Of a stretch of DNA of 64,000 nucleotides, positions 24,265 through 52,389 are shown one piece after another. The translations under genes were made by a program, and so were the position numbers. Source of the stretch: Uloborus plumipes (Eukaryota > Arthropoda > Arachnida > Araneae > Uloboridae). The stretch's first letter is position 1. Every line of letters starts with the position of its first letter. The notes below the pieces were generated by a model. The model saw only the letters and a program-made list of their open reading frames with translations, did not search any database and was not told where the DNA came from. The DNA lies in contig JAXGGA010002023.1 of NCBI GenBank assembly GCA_038373865.1, positions 1 to 64,000 on the forward strand, written 5' to 3'.

Positions 24265-25140
24265 CCCTCACGTAATTTCTCAACATGTACTATACATTAG
24301 CTTTTCTAAAACTTCAATGTCAAATAATTTCTGGGGTAAGCCTCAAACTCTGGTCCTGCTCCAACGTCATCAAATATAGCCCAAAATACATGTTTTTGAC
24401 TTACATTTCAAAAATGTTCAGGTTGAATGCCCACTGACCCACTCTTAATCATCATACATAGCTTAAAATTTTGCTTCCAGAAAGCTCTGAAGGAGATCAC
24501 CCGAACCTTTCCTGTCCAAAAATAGCCTAGAATTAACTTCAGTTTTGTAAAAGACTTCAGGAAGAAACTCTGAAATCTCCCACGCTCTGTTTTTAACCCT
24601 CTGCTTTCTTTTGAACCCTACTCTTGTGTTTTTCACACTTCTAAGACGAAAAATAATCGGATGAGAACTCCGGATCAATGGTCTGAAATTTTGTCTTGTT
24701 AAAAATTTCAATTTTGAATATTTTTTAAAGGATAGTAATGACCTCCTTCCCTCTCTTAATGTCGCCAAAGGCAGCTGATAAAGCTTTTATTGTAGCTCAA
24801 GGCCAAAATATTACCCAGGAGATTTTCAAATTTGCCTACTTACTTAACATCACTAAAGATAGCATGAAACTGTTTTAAAAACCTCAATTTCGAAAATTTT
24901 CAAGGGAACTTTTGACTTTTTCAAGTGGCTAAAGTTAATGAAAAAAGTATATCAATGTAAAAAAAAAAATCTGAATTTTAACCTAGCAAAGTTTTAAGGG
25001 AAATATTTTACTCTCCCCCCCCCCCCCCCTTGTGTTCTCTTAATACCACTTAAATCTCATTATTAAGACTTTTATTTAGGAACATTTTTGAGACACTTCT
25101 TCTGAACCGCACACCTTAACCCTCTCTGATGTTACTAAAG
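24265..25140 (-). repeat. Degenerate short-unit array, right part
   Basis: Continuation of the array at 21700-23022: segments such as CATCACTAAAGATAGC, GTCGCCAAAGGCAGC, CATCATACATAGC and CCTCAATTTCGAAAATTTTC recur. Contains a C-run at about 25015-25029. Confidence 0.55.
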
Positions 25141-25261
25141 ACTCACTAAAATTGATGTTTGGTGTTTTTTTGTTTTTTTTGGGGGGGGGGGGCAGAGTAT
25201 TCTTTTTGAAACGTCATTGACTTTGCCTTTTTATTCATGTAATGGAGCTCCTCACAAAACT

Positions 25262-25530
25262 TCTAGTGCCTCCCTGGAAAGATTTCTGCTCGCCGCATTC
25301 CCAGGTTTGATTCCTGGTTTTGGCACAGGGGGCTTATCCTTTCATCCCTTCAGTGGGTTGATATGATGAGTTCCAATTGTGCTTTAGGATTAAACCCTTA
25401 GGGTTCTTCATTTGACCAACCAACTAACTGGAACATGTACCTTGTCTCCAGAGCCCTTGGTCATGTAAACAGATGGGAACAGGAGGCCGCTGTCCCATGG
25501 ACTGTTGTGGCACCGAGTTTTGTTGATAAA
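25262..25530 (+). repeat. Possible SINE
   Basis: A B-box-like GGTTTGATTCCTGG at 25304-25317 is followed by a compact, non-AT-rich body of about 200 bases. The A box is not convincing and no A-tail was seen, so this could be another kind of old repeat. Confidence 0.3.
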
Positions 25531-27967
25531 GGTGGAACCTCAAAAACTCCATACCTCAAGAGAAAATGAAAATATGTTGAGTTAAGCTTTTGTCAGCTTA
25601 CCGAGGTTCCGTAATTTTAATGCTTAAACAGTTTTCTGTATTGCTTAGTAATATGGCCAGGTCAACATAGTCGGAAACTAGGGACCATGCTTTCTGTGGG
25701 CCCGGCTTAAAATCGGAGTTGAATGTAGTTTCTAAGTTTTATGAGGGGTAGGAGGACGCTTTGCCTCTCAGCAGCTCTGCTAGTTACTAGTGCTTACCAT
25801 TCACTTTATTAAAATTAATTATAGTTAATGATTTTTAATTTCTTTTTTTGAAAAGTGCATAACTAAATAAGTAGCATCAATTTAAATGTCTCATGAAAAA
25901 TAAAATCCATAGTTTTGTAAAAAAGATCGGAGCTCCTTGTCAGTCAAGACTAGTAAATGTAAAAAAGTCCTGCTCACATGTTGGAAAAACGTGGGGAACC
26001 CTTTCTTGTTTTGGAGGGGGGAGGGGGTACTCTCCTGTGTCAAGGGCTTTTTTAAGCCCTTTCGAAAATAACTTGAAAACAACTCATTCTCAATAAAAAT
26101 GTCAGTATTTTCAAATAAAATTAGAAAAACTGTCATAATTGAATTGTCCCCCCCCCCCCCCACCACCACCAATCCCATATATACTCCTGCTTTTGGGTAC
26201 ATTTCTTCAGCCCATCCCCAACCTTAGCATTACACAAACAATTCAGAATGTGGTGGCTGACTCTCTTTAGTGCAATGGGGATTCCCTAAGAAAAGCTCTT
26301 TCCTTTTACAAATTCATTATTTTACCCAAAATATTACACAACTTAAAATTTCCAAAAAATAGTCAAAGTAAAAACATATCTATGGCCTAAAGTTTGTTAG
26401 AACAGCAAGCGACAGTTAATTAACAGGCATTCCTGTAAATGAGTGTCAAGTTAGAGAGGTTTTTATGCATTGAAATTAGCATTGGGCCTACCATTGAAAA
26501 AATAAATGTTGACATACCAGGAGCAGTTGTTATCTGCATGTCAAGATGCCGGAGTTTTACTTTAAGTGTTCTTTTTTAACTGAAATTATTTTGATTCAGA
26601 TACAACAAAGTATAAAATTTTGTTCGAACATTCTGTCATAATTCTTCCATTTTGAATTAAACCATCAAAAGTTTAAAAAAGCAGAGAATTGATTTCAGAT
26701 CCCCCCGCCCTGCGGTAAAAGTGTTCCCCCAGATTGAAAAAAGGGCTTTGCTTCCATATTAAAGGGCACTTTAATTGGATTAGAAGTGCACTTTTGAGTA
26801 TACATTTTGTAGTAGGAAGGATGCTTTGTCTCTTTTACTTGCACTATATGCTTACGAAATCCCAAGTATTTTTCAATAGTATTATTTTAATAGTTATCAC
26901 TGTAATTATTACTTAAGCAATTACTAAGAATCTTTTTAATGTTTAGTTCATTAGGTTATGTCAAAAACATAGAAAGTTCAGATTTATAGTCAAATCAAAT
27001 AATAAAAGAAAGGAGGAAGATATGTTTCAAGGCCAAAAAAAGTTTCTTTGTGATGAAGTTTTGTCAAAACTTCAAAGGGGCGGTGAGGGTGCATGAGAAA
27101 ATGCAAAAAAGAAGACAGAGTTCATAGAACAACATTGAAAGGGCAGGAAACAGTGCACTCCTAAAAAGGCTTGGGAAAAACAATAAGTGTACATTGCGCA
27201 ATCTTCATTTCTCGTCTAATATGTTCTTTATAGGTAGCCTTATCTCAACTTATTGAATTGGCAGATCCCCTCTCCCACACTGAAACTCAAGATATTTCAC
27301 TGATAGGCTGTTTAACAATTTTACATTGCTCTATCGTAAACACTTTAAAATTAATATTCAAAAAAAATATTTGTGCTCTAAATGTACTCAGCTAAAACGC
27401 AGTATGCATTTGGCCGAATTTGGTCAACTGAATGTTCCGCAGAAGTGTGTGGGATTCGGAATAGTAATTATATATTCATTGCATCCCTATTTATAGAGTT
27501 TCTTTTCTTTCTTCATCTCTCAGCCTTATGCCAGTCAAACAGAATAAGCGAGTTTGCAGCATAGTCATATTTTTTTCAATGTAATTTTTAGTTATTCTAT
27601 AACTCCGTATTTTGTTTAAAAAATTTTTTCTCACAATTTCTTATACAATCAAAGTAAAAAAAAATATTTTTCTGAAGGCTAAAATTTGACATATATCATA
27701 TTGCAATTGTCAGCATTGTGAGATGCCCCCACGAATGTAGGGGCTCAAATTTGAACTCAAAAATGCACTAAAAATGTTTTATGTATTTAGTGTTAGACAG
27801 AGGGGCCTCCTAAAATAAATTGGGGTGGCCATAACTGCATATAAGATTATGGGAGTAGTATCATACATACATTTGGCGGGGGGCGAGGATTCTATTTTTC
27901 CATTCATTACGTGTGTGTGTATGTGTCTTTTGCCATGATAATTGTTTAATTTATATTTATTTTTCAG
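25531..27967. other. Upstream region of WDR33, no recognised gene
   Basis: Includes a G-rich tract near 26015-26030, a C-run near 26147-26160 and many short AT-rich stretches. The WDR33 promoter probably lies here or further left, but no motif identifies it. Confidence 0.4.
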
Positions 27968-28048
27968 AATGAAGAAGAAATACATTAGTTCAGATTGGCT
28001 AAGAAATCTATTGATATCCTTTAGTTAGTAGAATATATTGAAGTAAAG
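27968..28048 (+). other. Probable 5' UTR exon of WDR33 with a short upstream ORF
   Basis: An 81-nt segment follows a strong polypyrimidine acceptor (TTATTTTTCAG) and ends at a consensus donor (AAAG/GTATGT). It lies 1.5 kb upstream of the coding start. It contains an ATG at 27969 that reads 19 codons, beginning MKKKYISSDWL, to a stop within the exon. No transcript evidence is available; assignment to WDR33 is by position. Confidence 0.45.
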
Positions 28049-28186
28049 GTATGTCATTTTTAATTTTTATATACATTCAAAAAAAAAAAACTTTTCTGAG
28101 TAATGTCTTATTCATATGAAAAAATATTTTTCAGTTATACGTTGAGACATTATGTAAATCTAATCAAAGTTTGTTTAATTGTTTAA

Positions 28187-28636
28187 CCTCTTCCCGGCTT
28201 TTCCGGAGCTGGACTCGGGCAAGCGAAATGTTCCATTCCGGCTCATCCCGAGTGTAGCTCGGGCACTGTGAAAATTAACACTGCACAACCAGTCTTTCCC
28301 GAATTATTTCACAAGTCCCTTTTATGGTTTCGGATGCTTTTATTTACTATTGTTGCTACTAGATAACATAACTATACAGTGTTTTTATGTGTAGATTTAA
28401 GATAAGAGTAGGCCAACTCCAAAGTATAATGATTTCTGCCATACAGAAGGCCAACTTTACGAGTAAATACTCATATATTACTCATGTATTTAAATAGATA
28501 TTTTTGCATTTATTTGTAGGAAATGTTGCATGCGAATGATGCTATTATGTTTAAAAAGATATGTATGTATGAAAATAAGCATAAAAAAATTGACATTTTT
28601 TGATCCGATCCCGAAATAAAATGAGCCTGGAAGGGG
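28187..28636. mobile_element. TTAA-target MITE
   Basis: TTAA occurs on both sides (28183-28186 and 28637-28640), with ends CCTCTTCCCGGC and GCCTGGAAGGGG as degenerate inverted repeats. Target and CC..GG termini resemble piggyBac-type elements. 450 bp, non-coding, in the 5' intron of WDR33. Confidence 0.7.
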
Positions 28637-28855
28637 TTAAAATGAAAGTTCATGTTGAAGTTTGAGTGAAAACTACTCTACCTTGTCACTATACATGGAA
28701 GTAAAAGAAGTATTTCCTGATGTCATCCAAATAATGTCATATTTAAAACTCTTAGAGTTTTCTTTATAATCTGAGTCTTCAGTAAATCAAGGCTCAATTA
28801 CATCGGATTTTTGAGACCCTACTTTTATGTTTTCCCTTTTGTTGGTTTATTAGAG

Positions 28856-29193
28856 CCATGGTGTCCAACTTACAAATCATGGGCCAAATGTTGCCATTTG
28901 TTTTTTTTTATTATTATTATTTTTGTTTTACAAATGGAAAACTATTATTAATCTCATGTCCCAAATTTGGAGACAAATGTTCAATTATTGGTTTCTAAAA
29001 ACAGGTGCAAACTTTTCATTAATAAAGTAAGCATCAAGTAATAATAACAACAAATCTTAGTTTGTGGTTTTCTTTCTTTTTCTATATTGTTTAAAAATGT
29101 TTAACTATTTGAAAATTTTACATTTCATCTGACCCACAAGAATCAATTTATTATGAAGTGCTTCTAAAAGAGCAAAAAAGTTGGCCATCATTG
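28856..29193. mobile_element. hAT MITE
   Basis: Left end CCATGGTGTCCAACTT and complemented right end CAATGATGGCCAACTT match in 13 of 16 bases. The flanking octamers TATTAGAG and TATTATAG match in 7 of 8. 338 bp, non-coding. Confidence 0.72.
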
Positions 29194-29250
29194 TATTATA
29201 GCATATAATTTTATTTTTTGTTGAATTACATAATTTAAATTTCTTGCTTG

Positions 29251-29448
29251 CAAGGGCGGATCCAGCTTCTGGTTTAGGAAAGGGTTAATTTCAGAAAAGG
29301 AGAAGTAAAGCTGCAGTTTTTGTGCAGAAACTGAGGTGCTTTGTTATTATTTTTTTTTTTTTGAAATAGGTTCCAAAAATAGCCAGTTTTAGGCTATATT
29401 TGGTCCTTTAAGGGAGGAGGCATAACCCCCCTTCTGGATTCGTGCCTG
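29251..29448. mobile_element. Possible hAT MITE
   Basis: Left end CAAGGGCGGATCCAG and complemented right end CAGGCACGAATCCAG are similar. The flanking octamers CTTGCTTG and CTTGTTTA agree in 6 of 8. It ends about 80 bp before the first WDR33 coding exon. Confidence 0.45.
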
Positions 29449-29545
29449 CTTGTTTATGAATGTTTTGCTTCTATGCTGCGTATGTGTTTTTTTAATTTTC
29501 TTTCTTATACTTTATTGTATTTTTCTAGCTTTCTCCAGCATAGCT

Positions 29546-46055
<16,510 letters not shown>

Positions 46056-47371
46056 GTTATTCATTCTTTATTTCTGATTTTGAATTTATTGTTGAATACG
46101 AGTTCTGCAGTAGTATGGTAAAGGGCAGTATCTGCAGAAACTTCTTTTTAATATATTTGAAAAAACATGTTTTAACAGGGTGGCCACAGACCTGGAAAAC
46201 AGGGAAAACCTGGAATTATCAGGGATTGTGATAATTCTGGAAAAATCAGGGAATAATCAGGGAATTTGAGAACAAATCAGGGAAAATTAAATCAGAACTT
46301 CTGTCCGTAATTTTTCAACACTAAAGTATTAAAACGATTACATCTTTGATAATCTAAAGACATCTCAGACACTTACTAGAAAAATTACCGAAACCGTCGT
46401 GAATTATTCGTAAACAAAAACGTAAAAATTTAATTGCAGGTTTTTTTTTTTTAACCCTACACTGCATGGTGTTGCTAATTGGATACATGGGCAATTTGTC
46501 CTCCTTATGAATAGCAGAATGTATTCAAAAGGCAACACAATGCATAAAAAGCAAGTACTGGGTATATTTAAAGCAATTATCACCATTTATCCTCCATACA
46601 TGGCAGCACTGGTCTGTTACATGCTCTTAAATGAATCCATATGGATAGCTTTTAAAATCACTTAAACTACCAAGTTTTGAAATTATTTTTTACAATGAAA
46701 TATTTTTCTTTGTCTTTTTAAAAAATATCATGAATAAAATAAACATTTATCTTTCGTTTAAGATGCGTTTTTCATCAAAATAATTATTTGGAAAAAATCT
46801 AGGACATAATACATGTCTGTAGCCATTTGGCAACATTATGCAGTAAGCATCCACAGAACACTTCGATTCATCTCTGTAGTTCATGAAGTATGTGCTTTGG
46901 TTATGTTTCGCGCTAGCTTCTTTCTCTTTTTGGAAGGTATAAAATAATCATGCGGACCCAAAAGTGGTACTTTCGGCTGTTCTACCGTTTATTAGACCTC
47001 ACAATTATCAATGCTTAGTTGATGTTCAACAGAGTGAACAAACAAAAAATCAATAGGGAAAAGCCTTCAAAACGTGTTCATTTTAGATTTCAGTTAGCAC
47101 AAACGTTGTGCTTACACGGACAAGTAAAATCATTAATAATTTTAAAATATAGTTTTGAAAAAAACTAAAAAATACGCTTTTACATAGGAATGCGCTGTGA
47201 TCATCACGGGTTTCCCTCTGATTTTCAAAACTACTGAATATCCGCACTTAAGTTTACATGCACTTATAATACATCAACATGCAATACAGTTTAGCCTTTA
47301 GTATTAAAAATAATATTCAATATATTACTTTTATATTTGCAAAGAACGTAAATTTTATCTTTTATTCAGAG

Positions 47372-47587
47372 TTACATACAGACATACATACAAACAAACC
47401 CACATGTGAAATTAATAAAAGCGTGTTAAAAAGAGGGAGTCCTTTAGCTACAGAGGAACTAGAGTTACAAACCAAAAAAAAAAGAAAGCTTGCGCGAGAG
47501 AGCCCCCAAAAGATATCAGATTTGACAGAATTGATCATCAGAAAGAACACAGTACAAATAAACAATGATGAAAATGTCAAAATGTAA
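47372..47587 (+). CDS. Unrecognised lysine-rich frame inside TTAA element
   Basis: Following TTATTCAG at 47363-47370, an open frame encodes KSVLKRGSPLATEELELQ and KKKRKLARESPQKISDL, then stops at 47587. The basic stretch looks like a nuclear localisation signal. The frame could be a captured 3' exon or the tail of a lost transposase. It starts without a nearby good ATG, and I cannot name it. The minus-strand frame over the same bases looks like its shadow. Confidence 0.3.
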   Translation, partial: LHTDIHTNKPTCEINKSVLKRGSPLATEELELQTKKKRKLARESPQKISDLTELIIRKNTVQINNDENVKM

Positions 47588-47855
47588 AAAATTACAAGAG
47601 TACAGTGCACCAAATGTTCAATTCCTCTATTTTTTTACAAAAAAAAATAATAATAATAATAATAATTAATAATTTTGAGACTTATCATTTAAAATCATTT
47701 TTATCTGTCGAATGCATGGTGTTGCCACTTGGCAACAAAACTATTTTTAATTAGAAAGTGGTGAAAAATTAGTTAAATTTTTAAAAATATTTTTCCATGT
47801 TTTCTTATTACATTGACAAACACATATATTTTTTCTAAGAAAAACTAGCTGTCGT

Positions 47856-49050
47856 GGCCGTCACGAAACTTTCTTCTATATCTATCTTATGAATTCCGGT
47901 TACAAAATAAAATACATACTCGCCCGAGTAATTGGAGACAGCTACAATTTCCCAATTATCGTAATAACCCTGCAAATGCAGAATCAATGAGCGAAATTGG
48001 AAATCATTGCAAAAGCCTTGTTTAGATTAATTGCAAACATTTTATTTGTTAGTAAAAAGAAATTGGCAACATTTAAAAATTTCAAATCATTGAAAGTTTT
48101 CAGCTGTTTTGATAATTAAATAGCGTGAAAGCGATTTTTTAATGAATTAATTTTTCGCATTGTTGACTAAGCGCAAAAATCACCCCACCCTCCCCCTGGG
48201 GCGATTGGCGCCAAAATTTAATCGATGCTTGCTTCCATATTGGGTTAGTGTTATTCCAAATTTCATTCAAATCGCAGCAATATTTCCCGAGATACAGTAG
48301 GTGCAATGACAAAATAAGCACTTTTGATTGCTCCACCCCCCTTTGAGATATTGACACACAAATTGAATCAGCACCTGTACTCAATAGGGTCTACCTATGG
48401 ACCAATTTTCGTTTGATTCCGCCGGTTACTTCCTGAGATATAGCAGTCACCCCCGCGCAGAACACGTGCGATTGCTCCACCCCCCTTCGAGATATTGACA
48501 AACAAATTGAATCAGCACCTGTACTCAGTAGGGTCTACCTATGGACCAATTTTCGTTTGATTCCGCCGGTTACTTCCTGAGATATAGCAATCACCCCCGC
48601 GCAGAACACGTGCGATTGCTCCACCCCCCTTCGAGATATTGACAAACAAATTGAATCAGCACCTGTACTCAGTAGGGTCTACCTATGGACCAATTTTCGT
48701 TTGATTCCGCCGGTTACTTCCTGAGATATAGCAATCACCCCCGCGCAGAACACGTGCGATTGCTCCACCCCCCTTGGAGGAATTCGCTAAAAAAAGTCAG
48801 GTGCACCAGTTCACATGGTGGTACATATGTGCAAAAATTTTTGTTCGATTTCATTCAGTAGTTTTTGCTCTAGCGCGGCCACAAAAACTGGTCACACACA
48901 TACAGACTCACACACACACACAGACAGACAGACATTTTCCAAAAATGGTCGAAATGGACTCAGCGCACCTCAAAACGTGCAAATCCGTCAAAATTCGACA
49001 TTCGAAAATTTTCACGAAACCAATACTTTCTTCTATATATTAGATATAGA
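47856..49050. repeat. Repeat with 144-bp tandem core and CA/GACA microsatellite
   Basis: Begins near GAAACTTTCTTCTATATC and ends with ATACTTTCTTCTATATATTA followed by its inverse AGATATAGAAGAAAGTA. The centre is a tandem array (separate entry). The right part has ACACACAGACAGACAGAC and conserved-looking CAAAACGTGCAAATCCGTC. It looks like a dispersed family nested in the TTAA element. Confidence 0.55.
48326..48770. repeat. 144-bp tandem repeat, three units
   Basis: GATTGCTCCACCCCCCTT recurs at 48326, 48470, 48614 and 48758, exactly 144 bp apart each time. Units 2 and 3 are almost identical; unit 1 is slightly diverged. Each holds GGTCTACCTATGGACCAATT and CCCCCGCGCAGAACACGTGC. Non-coding. Confidence 0.93.
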
Positions 49051-50330
49051 AGAAAGTAATAAAAAATCATGCAGTGTAGGGTTAATGTGGGAGAGTTAAA
49101 GGAGATGGGAGGTTTGGGATTTTTTCCTTGGAGTATTTTGAAAATGCTAAACCCTGAAAAAATCGGGCTGTTTTTAGTGATGTAAAACTAGGAGTGGCTT
49201 TTTTTCGATAAAATTACAAAACTGCAGTCTTAAAAATGCAAAATTTAAGCAATCTAGAAGGATTTCGACTATTGTAATCCAAATTAAAAAAATTAACTCT
49301 GAAGCATTAAAAGCTAAATTTTAGGCTACTTTTGAAAAACTTAAAAAGAGGGGATTCAGAGACTTTCTGCCAAGAAATGTTTGAAACCATAAATGGGGGA
49401 GAGAGATAACTATAGGCCATTTTTCATGAGCATAAGGTTCTGGGGTTGTAACTGCAAATTTTTGAAGCTGGATTTGCTCGAACTTCCCATTGAGCTATCT
49501 TTCAGTGACTTAAAAGAGAGTGTATTCGTTTGATACCTTCTGAATTTATTTTCAAGTTGCAGTCGTAAAATTTTAATGTTGTCTTTGTAGCTATAAAGAT
49601 GGGGTGGGAGATTGTCCTAGAAAAAAATTCTGAAACTGAAACGTTAAAAACACAAATTTAAACCATCTTCTGATGAATTTAAGGAAGGGTTTAGGGGTCT
49701 CTCTCTCAAATGTTTTGAAGCTGAATTATTAAGAACTCTAAGCCATCTTTGTGTGGCTTAAGCAGGGGGAATTATGAGGCTCTCACCCAAAAACTTTTTA
49801 TAATTGAAAGTTTAAAGATTTTAGTTGTGTTTGGTGATGTAAATTTTGAAGAGAGGGGAGTCTGTTTAGAAAAATATCTGAACTGGAGGCTTTAAAATGC
49901 TGATTTGGGTAATCTTTTCGCTATAGTAGGAGATTTCACGCATTCTCCCCCTGAATGTGTTTCAAAGTTAATGATTTAAAAGCTTAATTTTAAGCTGCAA
50001 TCTTTTGTAAAGTTAGGTGTTGGGGTAATGAACTATTGAAAAACTTCCAAAGCTCAAATATGCAAGAAACTATTTTATGGTTTTCTTTCAGTGACTTAAG
50101 GGGACCTCTCTGCCGAAAATAATTTAATTTGAAATTGAAGGCTTAAATCTTTTAGAAATTGCTTGGTGAAGAAATAGCATGGCTTATACAAATTCGGCCA
50201 CCTTTGGTGAACTTGGGGGGAAAAGGCTTGGGACTTTTCTCTTAAAACTTTTTCATAGCTGACATATTAAAAACTTTTAAACCATCTCCAGATGTCTTAA
50301 GGCTTTGGAGATTTTGTGCAGTCTTGAAAG

Positions 50331-51921
50331 CAGGGTTGGGGTTTTGGACAGGACAGGTGGGTTTTACTGTCCAAAAGTGTCTTAAACTGTCTAAAGCATG
50401 GCAAAAGGGTTTTAAGCTGACTAATTTCTATTAGCTGTAATATTGATAATGCATACATCTTAGTCTCTTAGTGCTAATTAGTTGTAATTAATAAAGATTT
50501 GACAATATTCAATTATATTAGTAATTTTAATATACGTTTAAAAAAGAACAATTTACTCATAACTCCACTGCATAAAAATTTCATAAGAAATAGGAACTGG
50601 TAGTACTGTCAAAAAAACACTCTTGAAGCAGATAATTTCAGCTCCATTTGTAACTCAAAATGTGTAAAACTGAAGTCTTTTGTGGTTTCTTTACAATAAT
50701 GTTTTCAGTGATATTCATATAATTTTTTTAACCTTAGATTGAAGAATAATAAACTGATGGTAAAATGTTTTTCACTACTCAAGAAAATATTTCGATTTTT
50801 GATTTTTGTTTTTAATACTGTGTATTTTGTTTCTAACAATATACATATGAAGGGCTTGGGCGTAAATAGTGGTATCTGACAAACTCGAAAAGAAGTATTG
50901 TTTCAAATTAAAGAAACAAAAATCACTTGTAAAAATGTAATTAAATATACCCAAGACACCCAGCAATTAATCAATGTACTGACTTCATTTTTTAAAAAGA
51001 AAAAACTTGCTACAGTAATGTCTCGAAGCAATAAATCCATATTAAAAAGAAAAAGTTTTGATTTTTTGAAATGCTAGTTACCATTTTTTACACCCGAGCC
51101 CTTCATATGTGTATATACTTCCTCAAGAAAAAAAAACATCCTAGCTTGCAAATATTTAGAAAAACCTATCGACATTTTCCAAGGATCAGTAATGATTTAG
51201 TGTCTGATTATGAAATGTCACTTTTGTCATTTACTTGTAAGTACAATAATCTAAATAATTTTTAAAACAATTTTGGAAATTCCATCAAGTTGACGAAGTT
51301 CAGTTTAGTATAGTGCAAGCAAAAAAATCCATTCCAAAAAAAAAACAGAAGGGCAGGGGGGGGATAGAAATGGAAAAAGAAAGTATATCACAGGCTTCTT
51401 TTGTGAAACATGAACAAAAAGGAAGAAATGGTGCCATCATCAAAAGATGTCTAGACAAGTGGAGCTAATATAACACTGAACCTTTATCAGAATTTTGTTA
51501 TTTATTCTTCTCTTTCTTGGAAGGAAATATCTCTCTCTCTATTGCATCTATATTTAACACTATAAATCTCTATCTACACCCTCATTTGCATCTATATTTA
51601 AAAGGAGTTTAGCTAGTATTAAAAATACAATAATATAAACTTATGAGGACTAATTCATTTTTTAATGAAGAATAGTAACTTCTAAGTAACTAGATTAGTA
51701 TAGGCTGAAAATCTTTTATATGTTTTTATGTTACATATTTAAATGTTTACATTGAATAAATTAAGTCTTAACTTCAAGTATAATTTTGTGCTTTTGATAT
51801 TTGTTCAAAATATAAAATTGTACTAAAAATGTAGTTTTGGACAGTTTAGGACACATGGGTTTTGGACCGGACGGTTTAAACCGTGGTTTTTACCGTTCTG
51901 TCCAAAACCTTGCCAACCCTG
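50331..51921. mobile_element. Non-autonomous hAT element nested in copy 2
   Basis: Exact octamer CTTGAAAG at 50323-50330 and 51922-51929. Left end CAGGGTTGGGGTTTTGGACA and complemented right end CAGGGTTGGCAAGGTTTTGG are inverted repeats with a short indel. Copy 1 at about 43015-43050 shows the uninterrupted site. Subterminal GGACAG motifs occur at both ends. 1591 bp, no transposase recognised. Confidence 0.92.
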
Positions 51922-52389
51922 CTTGAAAGTTTAATTCTATCTTTTGTGAAGTTGGAGGGAAGAGTAGCAGTGAAAGATGTTCCTCGAAAGTTTTCAAACT
52001 GAATTAAAAAAGTTTTTTGGCTCTCTTTGGAGATATTGGAAGTTTAGTAAACTGATTTTAAATTTGAAACCCATACCTTTTGTTAATGACATTTTTTAGC
52101 GTTATTAAATAAATTAAACCAACCATGTAATTTCATTTTTTGTTAACAAATTAGCAATCTCAAATGCATTTCTTGTTATTGTTGCTCATTTTCGAATAAA
52201 AAATAATTAATGTCTGAAGTAGTTTAAATAGCCAGAAATATCAAAGTATCAATTACGAGAAGAAATTGAGCTTCAAGAGAATGTAAAATGTGCCGTACGA
52301 GAAATCAGGGAAAATTTTAGTTGGACAGGGAGAAATCAGGGAAAAGTCAGGGAAAAAGATTTTGTTCTTCCTGTGGCCACCCTGTTTAA

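Larger units (their letters stand above)
46455..49081. mobile_element. TTAA-target (piggyBac-like) element nested in copy 2
   Basis: Exact TTAA on both sides (46451-46454, 49082-49085) and perfect ends CCCTACACTGCATG / CATGCAGTGTAGGG. It is the long relative of the MITE at 42282-42494. Copy 1 has the intact TTAA site near 40735. It contains the 144-bp tandem array (48326-48770) and one lysine-rich frame. No piggyBac transposase domain was recognised, so it is non-autonomous. Confidence 0.88.
46176..52384. mobile_element. CAGGGTGGCCACAG element, copy 2 (with two inserts)
   Basis: The same perfect 14-bp ends as copy 1, with an exact 5-bp flank TTTAA (46171-46175, 52385-52389). After removal of the TTAA element (46455-49081) and the hAT element (50331-51921), the remainder aligns with copy 1 over most of its length. 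Copy 1 also holds a ~770-bp stretch (about 41085-41857) missing here. Copy 2 begins only 120 bp after WDR33 exon 14. Confidence 0.85.

Noticed and set aside
24092..24379. 95-residue + frame
   Set aside because: It crosses the right end of the hAT element at 24256 into unrelated array sequence, so it is not a single gene.
48326..48770. CRISPR-like array
   Set aside because: The 144-bp units are contiguous with no unique spacers, and the DNA is eukaryotic.
48774..49099. Two overlapping frames with HTHTQTDRQ-like stretches
   Set aside because: They are translations of CA/GACA microsatellite within a repeat.
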